In this document: positions 34,274-46,622 of the stretch, piece by piece
Layout: each line of letters opens with the position of its first letter
Position numbering within the stretch: position 1 is the first letter of the stretch
Origin: Knufia peltigerae
Lineage: Eukaryota; Ascomycota; Eurotiomycetes; Chaetothyriales; Trichomeriaceae
DNA length: 64,000 bases
Direction of reading: 5' to 3'
Assembly (NCBI GenBank): GCA_030247855.1
Contig: JAPDRN010000028.1
Coordinates: forward strand, 248,001-312,000
Translations under genes and position numbers: made by a program
The notes under the pieces: model-generated
What the model was told of the DNA's origin: nothing
Databases searched by the model: none
What the model saw: only the letters and a program-made list of their open reading frames with translations

Positions 34274-36283
34274 CTATATGTGATCCGTGATCTTTGACCA
34301 TTCTCTGTAAGCAAAACCACCGGCCGCGGTACGTTCGATGGCCACCACTGTATCCGCTTGTCCGCCATGCTCCTTGAACAGGTCCTCTATGCCTGCCGCC
34401 GGGGCAGCCGCCCTCCCACGCTCGAACCGATCTGCCACCAGACCTGCGGTGCTCAGGCGCGCCTGCACGTCGCGCACCACGTCACCGTCGCCTCCCGAGG
34501 AGGTCGACAGTGCCACGCACGTCAGCACGATCCCCAGGACCACAAAGGCCAGGTTCGCGGCGAGGAGACAAAACAGTGGTGCCATCGGCAGTCGAGTCAC
34601 GAGTAACGAAGAGCGTTCCTGGGCCGCCACGGCCGGTGAAAGCTGGACCGACTGTGCGCCCACGCCCAACGCGGCCTTGCTGTACGCCACGGCGTACTGG
34701 TCCGCGAGATCCTGTGCGGACGTCGCGGTCGAGACGGCGATGAGCGCGGCCGTCTGGAGGTTGGAGGCCGCGACCCCCGTGGGCCAGATGGGGACCTGCC
34801 ATATCGTCGCGACCGAGTCGTTGCTCGGGGTGGTGACGAAGCGGGTGATGGTGCCGTTGATCGAGTCGTACTCGACGTCAAACATCCATATGCTGCACGA
34901 GAGCAAGAAGGCCAAGCCTCCGTGGACCGGGGTGATGACTTCGTCAGAGTCTGACAGCTTGGAGTTGCCGGCCGCTTGGAATTCGGCCGCCACGGCGTAG
35001 TGATAAGGGTTCTTGACACCGAGACTGGTGTCGTTCGAGGCCATCGTGGAGTCGGAAAAGTATGATTCGAGCCACTTGTCGACTTCGAGGTCGCCGGCAA
35101 ACGCATCAGTACATCGGAACGGCGTCGATGCGCCCGAGTTATGATTCAAATTGCACGCCTTGGAGGCCGGCTTGCATTCCGTCCTCATCCCGAACGTTGT
35201 TGCGGTGTAGTCGTGACTTGTTACGGAACTGCCGCCGGACTGAGGAATCCCCAAGTAGGTGTACCTCTCATCGGGACCGTTGCTGTGCACCGCGATGCTG
35301 TCCGAGACGTTGTTGAGCACAGTGAGCGATTGGGTCGGGTCGAACAGAAATTCACCTGTGCTGGATTGAATGAGGTTGCACTGGGTTCCGCGGCTAGCCA
35401 TAGAGTTGTTGGTAGTCAGGCAACCCGGGACCAGAGTCAGGCTGTAGTTTGTCGTCCCAGCTGCTGGACTCGTGTTCACGAAAGAGACCGTGGACGTTGT
35501 GATATGGAGCCAGGTATCGGCCAGAAAGACTACGATTCTATTTGAAATAAGGTACTCGGTCAGCCAGCTTCATCTGAGGAAATTCCCGTTTCCTTGTTTC
35601 AAAGAACCCAGTTTTCCACAAACAAACCTAATTCCAATATATGCAATACCTTTCTCGCTGAAGTACATGGGAAGGGGGCACTCAACTAACCCTAGTATCG
35701 TGACGATCACGGTCACAAAGGCGCTTTCCGTCAACAGTCTCGACTGTATTTGACGTTGATGTTTCCACCCGACCAGGTACCTCATCCAGCTGTACAGCGC
35801 GCCCCATCCCCCGCCACCCAGGAATTTGAGCGACAGGGCGAACTGGTAGGGGGTGGGCAGGGTCGGTCTCTGGTCTTGAATCTCCCGCCAGTAGTGTCGA
35901 GTCAGAGGGTACGACGCCAGAGTCATAAGGAACCCCAACAGCAATGGGCCGACGCTGCTCGACCAAGACGAGATAAAAATCAGGACCGTGGCGCTCAGGT
36001 TGACGTAGTAGACTCCGTCTTCGTCGGTCGCCCCGGGGGGACGCAGACGCTCGAGTTGCCCCGTCGTCGAATGCGTGACTCGGTATTTGTAGACGAGGCC
36101 CAAGAGGACGGCGCTGAATGCAAGCATGGGGACCGTCACAATCGTAAACGCCGTCCAAATATCGACGAGCCGGCCTGACATTCGTTGGGGAGTGTCCCGT
36201 GCCATGATGGATCGAGGCTGCGTGATAGTATTCCTGCTGCTGCCATGAGGAGGATCACCACCTCTGTTGAGTTTGCGATACAT
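34274..36283 (-). CDS. Uncharacterised fungal polytopic membrane protein
   Basis: Exon 1 (36283-35691) and exon 2 (35537-34274) join in frame over a 153-bp intron (donor GTTAGT, acceptor AAATAG) to give 618 residues. The ATG at 36283 is the first in frame; MARDTPQRM, 26 residues later, is an alternative start, and an extra upstream exon is possible. Membrane helices are seen near 50-75 (FTIVTVPMLAFSAVLLGLVY), 105-135 (ATVLIFISSWSSSVGPLLLG) and 185-210, then a large Cys-containing ectodomain (LTLVPGCLTTNNSM, STPFRCTDAF) with many N-glycosylation sites, and a final helix (LFCLLAANLAFVVLGIVLTC). This domain order is common in Pezizomycotina proteins of unknown function. Confidence 0.8.
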
Positions 36284-37425
36284 GGCAAAGCAGCGTGCCG
36301 GAGGGTCTGTTGAATGAACCTAGCTAGACTTTCAGCGACTCCAAGACGACTTGTACTTAGATACACATCGGAAAAAGGGTTGTTGGCCGATGCCAATACT
36401 GGTGGAGGAAAGAAGAGTACCCACGGATACCTAGGTACGGGGTACAGTATATTGGTCTATGTGTAGGATAGGGAAAACGCCCGCCATACTTGGACAAAAC
36501 GGTCCACCCCCAGATAGGGGCCAGACAGTACCGAACGACCGAGGCTGAGTTTCACGTAACAACGCGTTCACATGTCTCCTACGGAGTACAATAGATTTAC
36601 TTTATTCCGTTCTGATGCACGAGATACTGAAAAGGCCAATGATGAATAGACGTGAGAGATGGTTACAGGGTATACTACCTATGGAAGTTATTCTCAGTTA
36701 GCAAATATCACTTGTATTTTATATTGGAAAACCTATAAAAGAGAGAATAAGGCCCAAATCTTTAGGGGTTGATGCCTATAAAGTCGCTAAAAGTTTAGGC
36801 AACATTAGGGGCGAGTTATCGGTATTTGCGCCTATTTCAATAGGCGTTAAAGTTTATAAGGTCATATCTTCCTTGATCGGGAAGTTTACCTCGTGCGGCG
36901 CGTTTTACTGTACGCCTGTTTAACGGTTACAATTCCAGTAGCCCGTGGGGCATTTTCCATTTCCGCTCCCCTTGATTTCAACATGCAGTTTCATAAGATG
37001 AGGGCCTTAACAAGCCTCCTCATCTCGCATAAAACTTACCCAAGTTACAGCTCAAGGCGCAGCCAGTTCATCAAGATCAGCCCCCTGCACTTACTCCGTA
37101 CACGTGTGGTGCTGCTATTGGTTATTCCTGTAGATCAAGGTCGATTTCCAACCGTGACGGCCCCCAAAGTTCAAAAGTACTTACTCCGTGCCAGGATTGG
37201 TTTTATGTCTGCCTGAGACACACACATATAACGGGGGATATCCGTACTAATAGCTGACGTTGAACAAAGGTAATTCCATACGCTGAGGTTAGATATGTGA
37301 TGAAACCAGCACCGAAACCTGTGCCTCAAGTCTTTTTGTCCTCTGTGCTTGCAACAATACTCTCTTCAAGTGTTCACTATTCAGGGCCCTTCTCAACCAC
37401 CTCGTAAGCCTTGAAAGTGTCTGTC
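36284..37425. other. Intergenic region with an AT-rich segment
   Basis: About 1.1 kb lies between divergent genes. Bases about 36650-36890 are much richer in A/T than their surroundings and hold a small hairpin GCCTATTTCAATAGGC (about 36829-36844). TACGGAGTAC lies at 36580-36589, TTACTCCGTA at 37091-37100 and TTACTCCGTG at 37181-37190. No ORF with coding character. Confidence 0.5.
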
Positions 37426-38536
37426 ATGGCTCTTTCGGGTGCGTGGTTACCGGTTCAGACTCCTTTTGATTTTCCTCAAAGCTGGCACCAACACCAGAAT
37501 GTGGCGCCGCTGCCTACCACATCACCACCACGCCCGACGCCAAGGTCAAATCATCCTCATATACGACAGATAATAGAAAAGACCAGTTTGACGTCGGTCT
37601 GTGGTTATGTCAGCGGAGATAAATGTCAGTTTAGAGGCCATCTTTTGCGATTGAACTGCAGAATGAACGCAAAGTGATGAGGCTCCGCGAAGAATATCAG
37701 GAGTAATCGACTGGTTCTAATGGTCTCACAGCAAACCCAGTCACCTGTCCCAGCGGGTCGTACTGTGGATATCAATATGTACTTGACGTGGTGGGTTGTT
37801 GCGCGAGTTATCACACAACCTCATCCACACAACTTGTCCTGGATTCTTGCAATTACAAAATCGCATGCGTCGACGGTGACGACGTTGACCAGGGAAACTG
37901 TGACGAGGAGTGTCAATCGAATGACATGATATTGAAATGGTACTGTAGCAAAAAGGAGAAGAAGACCCTCAAGCATGGCGAAGCTGTCGTTGGACACAGA
38001 GACTAACAAGCAGGCAATCTAGTACGGACTCCTCAGCTTCCTCCACTAGGTGCAACACATACACTTATTCCTTTCAGGGCATCAATAGCTATGCCTGCGG
38101 AACGTTGGAACAGTTCAACGTCCAATTAAGTTTCACCACACCCGGTCAGACAGAGAGCGACCCGCCCTGGGTAACGACAACTTATACCGGCATGTCGTTT
38201 CCCAACGCAGGTGGAGGAGGTCCTAGTACAATGACCATGCCCGCTCCTCAGGTCCAACAGGACGAGACCGAGCTTGGACCACATGTCGGCGAGATCACGG
38301 CAGCGGTGGTGGGAGCCAGTTTCGGTGTTATGCTACTGGGCATCCTGGCATTGTTCCTCTGCCTTCACAAACGGTCGAAAACGTCCAACACAGTCAGGTT
38401 CGCCGCCAGTCAAGATATGTACGGACAGCCACTCGTTCCAACTTTCACCACCAATTCTCTCGAACCACAGTATGCTGACGGAGGGCCCGACTCGATAAGT
38501 TCAATACCACAATCCTCGAGGGGACGAACGCGGTAA
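37426..38536 (+). CDS. Single-pass membrane protein with cysteine-rich ectodomain
   Basis: Exons end at 37624, then 37732-37939 and 38023-38536; from the ATG at 37426 this makes 306 residues. The junctions are supported by a conserved pattern: VCGYVSGDKSNPVTCPSG, YCGYQYVLDVVGCC, CNTYTYSFQGINSYACGT. One membrane helix follows (about 225-250, ITAAVVGASFGVMLLGILAL) with a Cys/basic stop-transfer (CLHKRSKTS) and a short cytoplasmic tail. The architecture is that of fungal surface or sensor-like type I proteins. No signal peptide follows the chosen ATG, so a 5' exon encoding it was probably missed. Function unknown. Confidence 0.75.
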
Positions 38537-38644
38537 CCTACGGGAATCGAACGCCAGAAGACATGGTCAATCGACGTTGTATACAGGTAAAATACACTTG
38601 GTATATATTCCATTTATAACCAAGATCATTCTGGGTAAATGAGC

Positions 38645-40555
38645 TCAGGCTTCGTTACCCACCTTCCCGTGATCCAGCTCCGAAACTCGGATCCTCTTCA
38701 CCGGAATCTTCGCAATGCTCGCTTTTCGTGGATTGCGCGCTTCAAAGATATCGTCAAGCTCTTCCAGTGTGCGGCCTTTGGTCTCGACGTAAAAGAGGTA
38801 AATGAAACAGAATTCAAAGAGATCCCAAAAGGCAAAGAAGGCGTAGAACCAAAACTTGATCTGGTATAGGGAATCTGGGGTGAGTCATACAGCCAAATAG
38901 CGGTAACATGGTATGGAGGACCTCGGAGGCCAGAGGGTACATGAAAACGTTGAAGGAGAAAAGAAGTAAGATCAAATAGGGCAAGACTTACATTCTTCAG
39001 AGCGACTGGCGCCGCAAAGGTGTTGACAAAGCTTGCCACTCCCGCCGTCAGTTGATATATTGTCATTCCTTTGGCACGCATTTCGTTGGACAGGACTTCG
39101 GCCGGATAGATGGGTTGCATGGATGTCATGGCCAGAGCAAATATGGCGCCAAAGATGTAGATGAAGGCGATCGAAGCCGACGAACTGATTCTGCTCCCCG
39201 TGTGGACGTATCCAGAGGCGGTCCCAGCGGTGATAGCAAGGCAGATGGACATGCCAAGCGTCACACCCATCAGCATCTTGCGACGTCCGACCACATCATG
39301 GAGCCGTGCGCCAATCATGGCCGGTATCCAGCCACTGACGGCGTAGACCACGTTGAGCAGGAGTTGGGTGTTGGTGCTTGTAATGCCGACGTTGGCGACG
39401 AGGTAAGGGAGATAGTAGCTCGCCACGTTGTTGCCTGAGAATTGACCAAACCAGCTGAACGAAATGTTTAGCATCATACGATAACGACGTGATCGACTGT
39501 TGAACAAGGTCCGGAAGTCCAGAAAATTACGCCAGGTCAGAGGGTTGACTTCTGCCAGGGACTGCACCATCTCCTTCATCTCCAGTTCCACGAGAGGGTG
39601 ATCAGGGTTGCCATTGGTGTGGAGGTCGATGATTATTCGGCGAGCCTCCTCGTATTCTTCAGCGCCGATCAACCTAGTGTAGGACGATCAGGTAGGTGTC
39701 AGTCCCCATCCATCACATTACTTGTACGAATGTGTTCACACATATCTTGGGGGCCGATGGTTCTGTTACTTACCATCTTGGTGACTCGGGACAGAAAAAC
39801 ACGCCCAAGCAGACTGTGCCTGGACAGATCATCTGCAGCCACAATGACAATCTCCAAGCTATAGTTCCCTTGTCGAGGAGATGGAGATTTGAGCCGTATA
39901 CGGCACAAGTGGCGATGATGGCACCGAGGTAATAGAGCGTGTTGTACAGACCCGCGATGGTTCCCCGGTATTGCGGCGGAACAATTTCTATCAGATACAT
40001 TGGGGCGGCGACTGTGGCGACGGTGGCCCCAAACGAAAGAAGAAATCTGCCACCGATGAATCCACTCAGTGTCGGCGAAGTGGCTGTTATAACTGCTCCC
40101 ACGCAGGTGAGAAGACATCCCCCGAAGATCGGAACTCGCCTGCCTCGCCAATCTGCCACCCAGGTGAAGAGAGCTCCAGCCATCTGGCCAACCTGGAAGA
40201 TGGCAAAGACTATGCCAGTTGCACTGCTGCCTTCAGACGGGAGGTTGTAATAGTCGGTGAAACTCTTCATGGCGTTGATAGATCCCATCAATTGGCCGTC
40301 AAAGCCTGGAGCCCTTAGTTTCAGCTATTGTGATGGAATTCCATATTCACCATTCATTGTCGAACATAGGTAGAGCAGCCCACATATACCATACAGGCGA
40401 AGGTATCCAGGACCCCAAGGGTTTGGTTTATGCCCTCGAAGGGCATCTGCCAAGGTAGTCATGTCTTCCCTGCCGTGTGCATTTTCTTCCTCATGAACAC
40501 GAGGCAGGTCCATGAGTTTGAGAGGGGGTTCCGCCGTGCCTCTGACGGAAGCCAT
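38645..40555 (-). CDS. MFS sugar transporter, cellodextrin/lactose-permease type
   Basis: Four exons (40555-40351, 40305-39774, 39673-38992, 38860-38645) encode 544 residues with all phases matching. Family marks: LCSTMNGFDGQLMGSINAM, DWRGRRVPIFGG, PPQYRGTIAGLYN, FFCPESPRWLIG, SFSWFGQFSGNNVASYYLPY, DVVGRRKMLMG, and YVETKGRTLEELDDIFEARN. The STMNG(F/Y)DG and QFSGNNV motifs are typical of the Lac12/cellodextrin (CDT) branch that carries disaccharides and short oligosaccharides. It lies 400 bp from a Zn2Cys6 gene and 3.2 kb from beta-mannosidase, which makes a beta-linked disaccharide a reasonable substrate guess. Confidence 0.93.
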
Positions 40556-40958
40556 TTCGTTCGTAGTGTGGTAGTGTATGTCAGACTCAGGGTATTACCT
40601 GCTTCTTTTAGCATCACTCTGCACCAAGACTTATATACCGCACTCTATGCAACGCTGCGATCCCAGAATACTCCCAAAATGTATCGCCAAGAGGTCAAAA
40701 GTTCCACATACCCATGGTCTGTCCGCACCAATGACAATGATAATGCATATTAGTATCCTCTGGCCCCATGTATCCATAGCAATTCAGAAACCCGGGGGAT
40801 GCGAAGCGGAGAGGTTGGAGCCGGAGGCGAAACAACACATCGGATGTCCGTTTTAGGAAACGGAAATGGGCGAGATGAGAGCTAGGGGACGCCGCTCGAG
40901 TAACCGGCCCAAGTTTTGGTCGAAGAGACCTGATTGATACTCATTGAGATAGCAATAT
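40556..40958. other. Promoter region of the sugar transporter
   Basis: About 400 bp lies between the transporter start and the regulator stop, both on the minus strand. It must contain the transporter's promoter. Some CGG triplets are present but no clear paired site was identified. Confidence 0.4.
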
Positions 40959-43326
40959 TTATCCCTCAAAGCCCCTGTCAAAGCTTCCGTCCCAGTTAAG
41001 CGAACTCAAGAAGCCGCCATTCTGATCTTGAAAATTGCCCCAGCTCAGGTCATAAAAGTTGTCGACGAAAAAGTCGCCTCCGATCGGCATCGATCCAAAT
41101 GAAGAGGGTGTATCGTCCGGCACTGCATGCGGATAAGTCTCGGTCTCTCCTATTAATGGTTCTGGAGGTACATGCGAGGCCTCGTCCCCCGCATTCAGGG
41201 GCGTCGGAGGAGAGTATGATATTCCTGCCTCATATAGTCGTTTCACAACTTCCAGTGATCTTTGAGCAGCAGGGGACCATCGTTCCAGGCTAGTGAATGT
41301 CTGCATAGCGGATTGTATCTGTAAACTTGAGCTTTCGAGCACGACCGAGTCGTTGTGATCGCAATACAGAGACAAGAGCGGAACCATGCTTGCCTGGTAT
41401 AATAGCCATGTGGCGATCCACCCAGAGATCTGACATCGTCCGGAAATGTGCCATGTTTTCTCGATATCCGAAATGAGTTCGGCGGCTAGTTCGCGGCATT
41501 GAGTGATTGCTCTCCGTTTCTCTTCTGAGATGGTGGTCATGGAAGACCTAGAAACTGCGTACCACAGAAGTAACGGCCGATAGACTAATACACGGGCGCT
41601 AATGCAGCGCCAGCGCATTATATTCATGGCAGTGACTATACCAGGAGAAAATCCTGATAAATCTGGGTTCACCCGGTCCCTGCGAGAGGACGAGTTCTGG
41701 AGCCACTCACGAAGCGACGTGTCTAATTCTGTCCGGTTTTTTGTACCCAAGATAGGCTTTTCAGCAAGGAAGTCTTCCATACGGGTTGTGACAATGGAGC
41801 AATCCACATTCTCTCGTAGTAAAGTTGTGATAATTCCGGAACCACTCTGGTTGAGAAGCGTTAAGAATGTGCACAAATGCAGAGAGGAAAATATCTCACT
41901 TACAATGGGTTGTTGTGGCTTTTTAGTTGTGTAACCTGGTCCAGCACGACCCAAGGTTGGCCGCCCCAGGAAGATTGCAGTCCAAGCATCCATAATGATG
42001 ATGCAGTGCCATATTCGGCGTCTCAACTCAACTGTGCTCAGAATTTTGGGATCATTGGAAGCACTTGAATTGTCGAGATAGTCGCGATGAAGACCGATCG
42101 CAGTAGCCATGCGGAAGACGACCCCACTCAGGGAATTTGCCAGCGTTGGTTCATTGTTATAATGCAGATACAACCCACTCAAAATTGCTAGTGCTTGAAC
42201 GGTCTCAATGTGAGCAGAACCAAGCAAGTCAATCGTCAGATATTGTTTAGCTCGGCCATAGAAAGCACAATGGGTATAGTCGTCAGCTTCCGTGGCAGCG
42301 ACACTACCCATTGCCAGGACAGCATTCAATAAAAGATGCCACCTGGAGTCCGTGCGCTTTCCTTCCGCATATATCTCACGAAATCGATCCTCGTCGATCA
42401 AAGGGATTATAGGATGGACCGCCCGAAAATAGGCGTTGATCACAGGTACGTCCGACCAAAGCGCGACAGACCTTGGCAAAGTCGGCGCATTATTTTGGAT
42501 CTGAAAGGCACGAGATTTCGCTTCAGCACCGTTGTTCCTTGTCTCTCTAGGAGTAAATGCGCGGCAGGTCGGGTCGAGCGATAGTATCACTCGTAGAATC
42601 GCTAGCACCGATGATACCCCCAGATATGAAGAGGACGGCCTCAGGGACAAAGAAAGGGCATTGACGTCATCTGTAATTCTCGGAGTCGTCGCAGGACTGG
42701 CCGAAAAAGCTGCACCTTCGTCTTGGCTGTCGGAGAGCTCTTCAGGAAATGACTGTAGTTGCTCAAGGCTTCGTTCATCTCCAGGAGGGTCGCTGTCATC
42801 ATCGGCTCCATGGTGAGCCAGATTGTGCTTATTCAAGAGCTCGATCAGTTCCTCCCTAGTGTACTGATCTAGCTGTGCTGGAAGAATCCTGATGATCGGC
42901 GCTCTCCTTTCAGGTATATTGCTGGCTGAGTCCAGAGCTGAGCCCATGGTAGCTCTGGTCTCCATCAGCAGTGATTTCGGAGGAAGCGGAGAGGGCCACT
43001 TGCCTATCTAGGCTACCTGATGTACGGCCAGGCGGTTTGTAAACACATTCCGAAGGTTTGTTGCGTGACAGACACGGTCTACAGGGCTTTTGGCCATCGC
43101 AACGATTCTTCCGTCGGCGGCAAGAATCGCATGCCCGTGGCACTGGTTTCCTTCTCTTTGGGGGTGCCCGCACAGCTCCGAAAGGCCTCCGAATGCCCTC
43201 AAACGTGTGGAACATTACTGTATTGGCATGGGACGAGCTTGGAGCCGACCTGGCAGAAGCAGAATTGACAAGTCCGAAAGAAATGAGATGTCTGTCGTTC
43301 ACACTGTACTGTTGATCACGTGCCAA
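40959..43326 (-). CDS. Zn2Cys6 transcription factor with fungal-specific TF domain
   Basis: Exon 1 (43326-43017) and exon 2 (42937-40959) join over a 79-bp intron to 762 residues. The zinc cluster is complete: CDSCRRRKNRC, then DGQKPCRPC, then the sixth Cys in KPSECVY (about residues 66-95). The middle homology domain (PF04082-type) covers about 250-450 (YLTIDLLGSAHIETVQALAI, MATAIGLHRDY, ELRRRIWHCIIIMDAWTAIF). A segment at 41847-41903 looks like a 57-bp intron (GTAAGT...ACCAG) but is also open in frame, so the protein may be 19 residues shorter. The gene is divergent from beta-mannosidase and co-directional with a sugar transporter, so a pathway-specific regulator is likely. Confidence 0.92.
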
Positions 43327-43761
43327 CTAACTTTTTATGGTAGCCCGGAAGCGCCTCCGACGGCCTAACTAGGAAGGTCTGCCTCCGCTACTGCACAGGC
43401 CCACAAGACGGAATCTAGCACATCTCGGGTTATGCCATGGACATTGCGTCCGGAGCTCATTAACATTTGGCCAATAATGAATTGGTGCCTAAAGCATCGA
43501 GATTGAATCCTGGGAGCTGAAATGAGAGCACGGTACGGAGTACGCGATCCGCTACAGCCTTACCCCGTGAGGCCAAAGATAAGCGCAAGAGATCCTAGCT
43601 ACAGGATGTCTTTGCTCCGTGATATGAGTAGGCAATCAATGATCACTAATATGGTATCGATCTGACACATATCTACTTCAAGGTGTGCCTCTAGAAAGGA
43701 CCCTCTAACTTCAACACAGTTCGGCGACATCTGATAGTTTTGATAACACCAGACCTTCAGC
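43327..43761. promoter_or_regulatory. Divergent promoter between the Zn2Cys6 regulator and beta-mannosidase
   Basis: This 435-bp spacer contains, by eye: CCGACGG (43357-43363), an everted CGG-type pair of the kind bound by Zn2Cys6 dimers; CreA-like words CTCCGC (43383-43388, reverse of SYGGRG) and CCGGAG (43450-43455); an inverted CCAAT pair (CCAAT 43471-43475, ATTGG 43481-43485); a GATA word AGATAAG near 43577; and GTACGGAGTAC at 43533-43543. Short motifs occur by chance, so this is only suggestive of regulation by the local factor and carbon repression. Confidence 0.45.
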
Positions 43762-46622
43762 ATGGGAAGTTTGGGTCCTCGAAAACCAAGAAATATTCCT
43801 CTTGAAACAGGGTGGCATTTGAAAGATGCGTCTAAGTCTCAAGACAATTGGATTCCGGTGCAGAAAGTTCCTTCTGTCGTCCACACCGAGCTTATTCGGC
43901 AAGGAAGGTATGCCTGACTAAGTCCACTTCACAAGGAAGAGTCTGTTGCTGAATGACTTGCTGTTAGAATCTCAGATCCTTATGTTGGACTCAATGAACT
44001 AGATGTTGAGTGGGTTGGCGAACGATCATGGGTCTACAAGGTGGCCTTCAACACTCCCGAAGTTGCTCATGGCGAAGAAGTCGATCTAGTCCTGGAAGGT
44101 CTGGACACTTTCGCTGAAGTTGTTCTAAATCAGAAATGCATCTTGAAAAGTGCCAATATGTTCATCGGTCACCGTGTCAACATCAACGATCGACTTCTTT
44201 GTGACGGAACCAATCAACTGGAGATAGTATTTTCGTCCGCGCTCGAGCAAGGGAGATGTCTAGAGAAGGAGCATAGCAAACACAGGTTCATCGCTCATAA
44301 CGGTGAGACCGGGCGTCTTGCCGTGAGAAAGGCACAGTATCATTGGGTAGGTACTCATGTCCTTTGTCGAGACCAATGTGTAATGACCATGTTTTAGGGC
44401 TGGGATTGGGGCCCAGTTTTGATGACTGCAGGGCCATGGAAGCCAGTCCGACTGGAAATTTACCAGTCCCGCATTACTGATGTCTGGACAACTTACGAAT
44501 TATCTGATAATCTGCACGTACTTCAGGGAACGGTGCACTCTCAAATTCAGGGACATGCAGATGTCGTCCGGTTCCGACTTTTCCTCGATAATGAAACTCT
44601 TTTCGAGACCGAGGCTGCTCCATCCGCGGATGGTCAAGTCAAAGTCGACATCACTCTAGGTGTGTATGGTTGCTCATATTGGATAGTGGCTCTAGCTGAT
44701 TGACAGACAGATAATCCAAGACTGTGGTATCCTATTGGATATGGCTCACAGCCTCTGTATACATTGATAGTCGAGATCCTTGTTAACCACAACGTCCGAT
44801 ATACCACAACAAAGAAGGTAGGTTTTCGCCAGCTAGAACTTGTCCAAGAAGATGATGTCTTCGGCACGAGCTTCTACTTCAGAGTCAATCATGTCGACGT
44901 GTTCTGCGGCGGATCTTGTTGGATTCCGGCGGACAACTTCCTGAGCGAAGTGTCAGAAACAAGTTATCGAAAGTGGCTGAACCTTCTAGTGAGAGGGAAC
45001 CAGAATATGATCAGGTGAATGGACAAAGCTCGCCACATTGATACTTTCAGAGCATTAACAAACCAATTCTTAGAGTTTGGGGCGGAGGTGTCTACGAACA
45101 AGACGTATTCTATGACTTGTGTGATGAGATGGGAATCCTCGTCTGGCAAGACTTTATGTTTGCCTGTGGAAGCTATCCTACGTGGCCTGGCCTCTTACAA
45201 ACCATTGAGGATGAGGCAGTCTACAACTGTCGACGCCTTCGACATCACCCATCAATTGCCCTTCTTTGTGGAAGCAATGAGGACTACCAAATCCAAGAAT
45301 GGTATGGCCTAGACTACCAACAGACCGATGACCCTCAAGAGTGGTTGAAGTCGACGTTTCCAGCGCGGTATATCTATGAGTATCTCTTGCCCAAGGTGGT
45401 TGCAGCAGAGGTGCCTGGTACTCGATATTGGCCTTGTTCTCCTTTCACAGGAGGGGGTAAAAATTCTGGAGACCTTACCATAGGAGACATCCACATGTGG
45501 GATGGTAAGTTTGTATCCTCGTATAAATCTGGTCCGATCAGCCATGCTAACGACACGATATCAAAGTGTGGCATAACAAACAAGAAAAGTATCAGAAATA
45601 CTGCGAGCTTGGAGGACGGTTCAACAGTGAATTTGGACTTGCCTCCCTTCCGTGTCTGGAAACCATCAAATCTTTTGTCACAGATCAGTCTGAAATGCAT
45701 GGCCAGTCTGTGACTATGGATTTCCATAACAAGGCAGATGGGCAGGAGCGACGTATCGCTACTTATGTTCTGGAGAACTTCCGCCAAACATCCGATTTTG
45801 AGGTTCGTGTAAACCTTTTGGAAGCGTTGGTGGCCGAAGAAGTGAAGCTGATCAGGATTATAGACGTGGATCTATTTGACGCAACTCGCGCAGTCCGAAG
45901 CCATGATATATGCTTATAAAGATTGGCGAAGACAGTGGAGAGAACCAAGACTCAGACAATGCGGCGGGGCCTTGGCATGGCAGCTCAATGACTGCTGGCC
46001 GTGTTCATCATGGTCAATTGTTGACTATTACCATCGGCCCAAGCCAGCTTATTACGCCATCAAACGTATACTGAACCCCATTGCAATCGGTGTTCGTCGG
46101 GAACATCATGACTGGAGTAATAGTCACCTGCGTCCACAGCCACTCCAATACTGGCTTTGGGTGATGAACAGTGGTCATACTTCCATCAAAGCAAAGGTCG
46201 AGCTCAGATTCGTTTCTATCCAGACAGGGAGGGACACCGAATCGACCATCACGAGAGATGTTGAACTGATAGGTAATGGAGTGACAGAGATACTAGAAGG
46301 ACAGCTTGAAGATAAGAGACAGCATGCTGTCGTCCTGGCGGCCAGAGTCTGGGTTGATGGGCAGTGTGTCTCTCGGGATGCTGACTGGCCGCAGCCATTC
46401 AAGTACACGCGGTTCCCGGAGCGTGGCCTCTCCCTCTCCGTCCACGAGACTCACCTTGTCTTATCAACGGAGAAGCCGGTGAAAGGCTTTGTCATTGAAG
46501 AAAAGGATGGTGTACAACTCAGCGACAATGGTCTTGACCTCATGCCTGGTGATCCACAGTCTATCAAGATGGAAGGTTTTAGCGGAGGGATGGATCAGAT
46601 CAAATGGAGATTTCTTGAATAG
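43762..46622 (+). CDS. mndB: Beta-mannosidase B, GH2, intracellular type
   Basis: Seven exons were rebuilt (43762-43907, 43968-44346, 44398-44659, 44711-45014, 45074-45504, 45567-45802, 45864-46622), giving 838 residues, the size usual for fungal MndB. The N-terminus (IPLETGWHLKDA, VPSVVHTELIRQGRI, DPYVGLNELDVEWVGERSW) is the sugar-binding domain; there is no signal peptide. Core motifs: HWGWDWGPVLMTAGPW, NMIRVWGGGVYEQDVFYDLC, acid/base Glu in CGSNEDYQ (about E433), nucleophile Glu in FNSEFG (about E529), and ALAWQLNDCWP. The enzyme releases mannose from the non-reducing end of mannobiose and mannooligosaccharides, so imported oligosaccharides are the natural substrate. One intron has a GTTCGT donor. 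Confidence 0.96.

Noticed and set aside
34482..35106. Large overlapping ORFs antisense or out of frame within the polytopic membrane protein gene
   Set aside because: The GC-rich codon pattern opens several frames; only the 34274-35537 frame has membrane helices and glycosylation sites consistent with the family.
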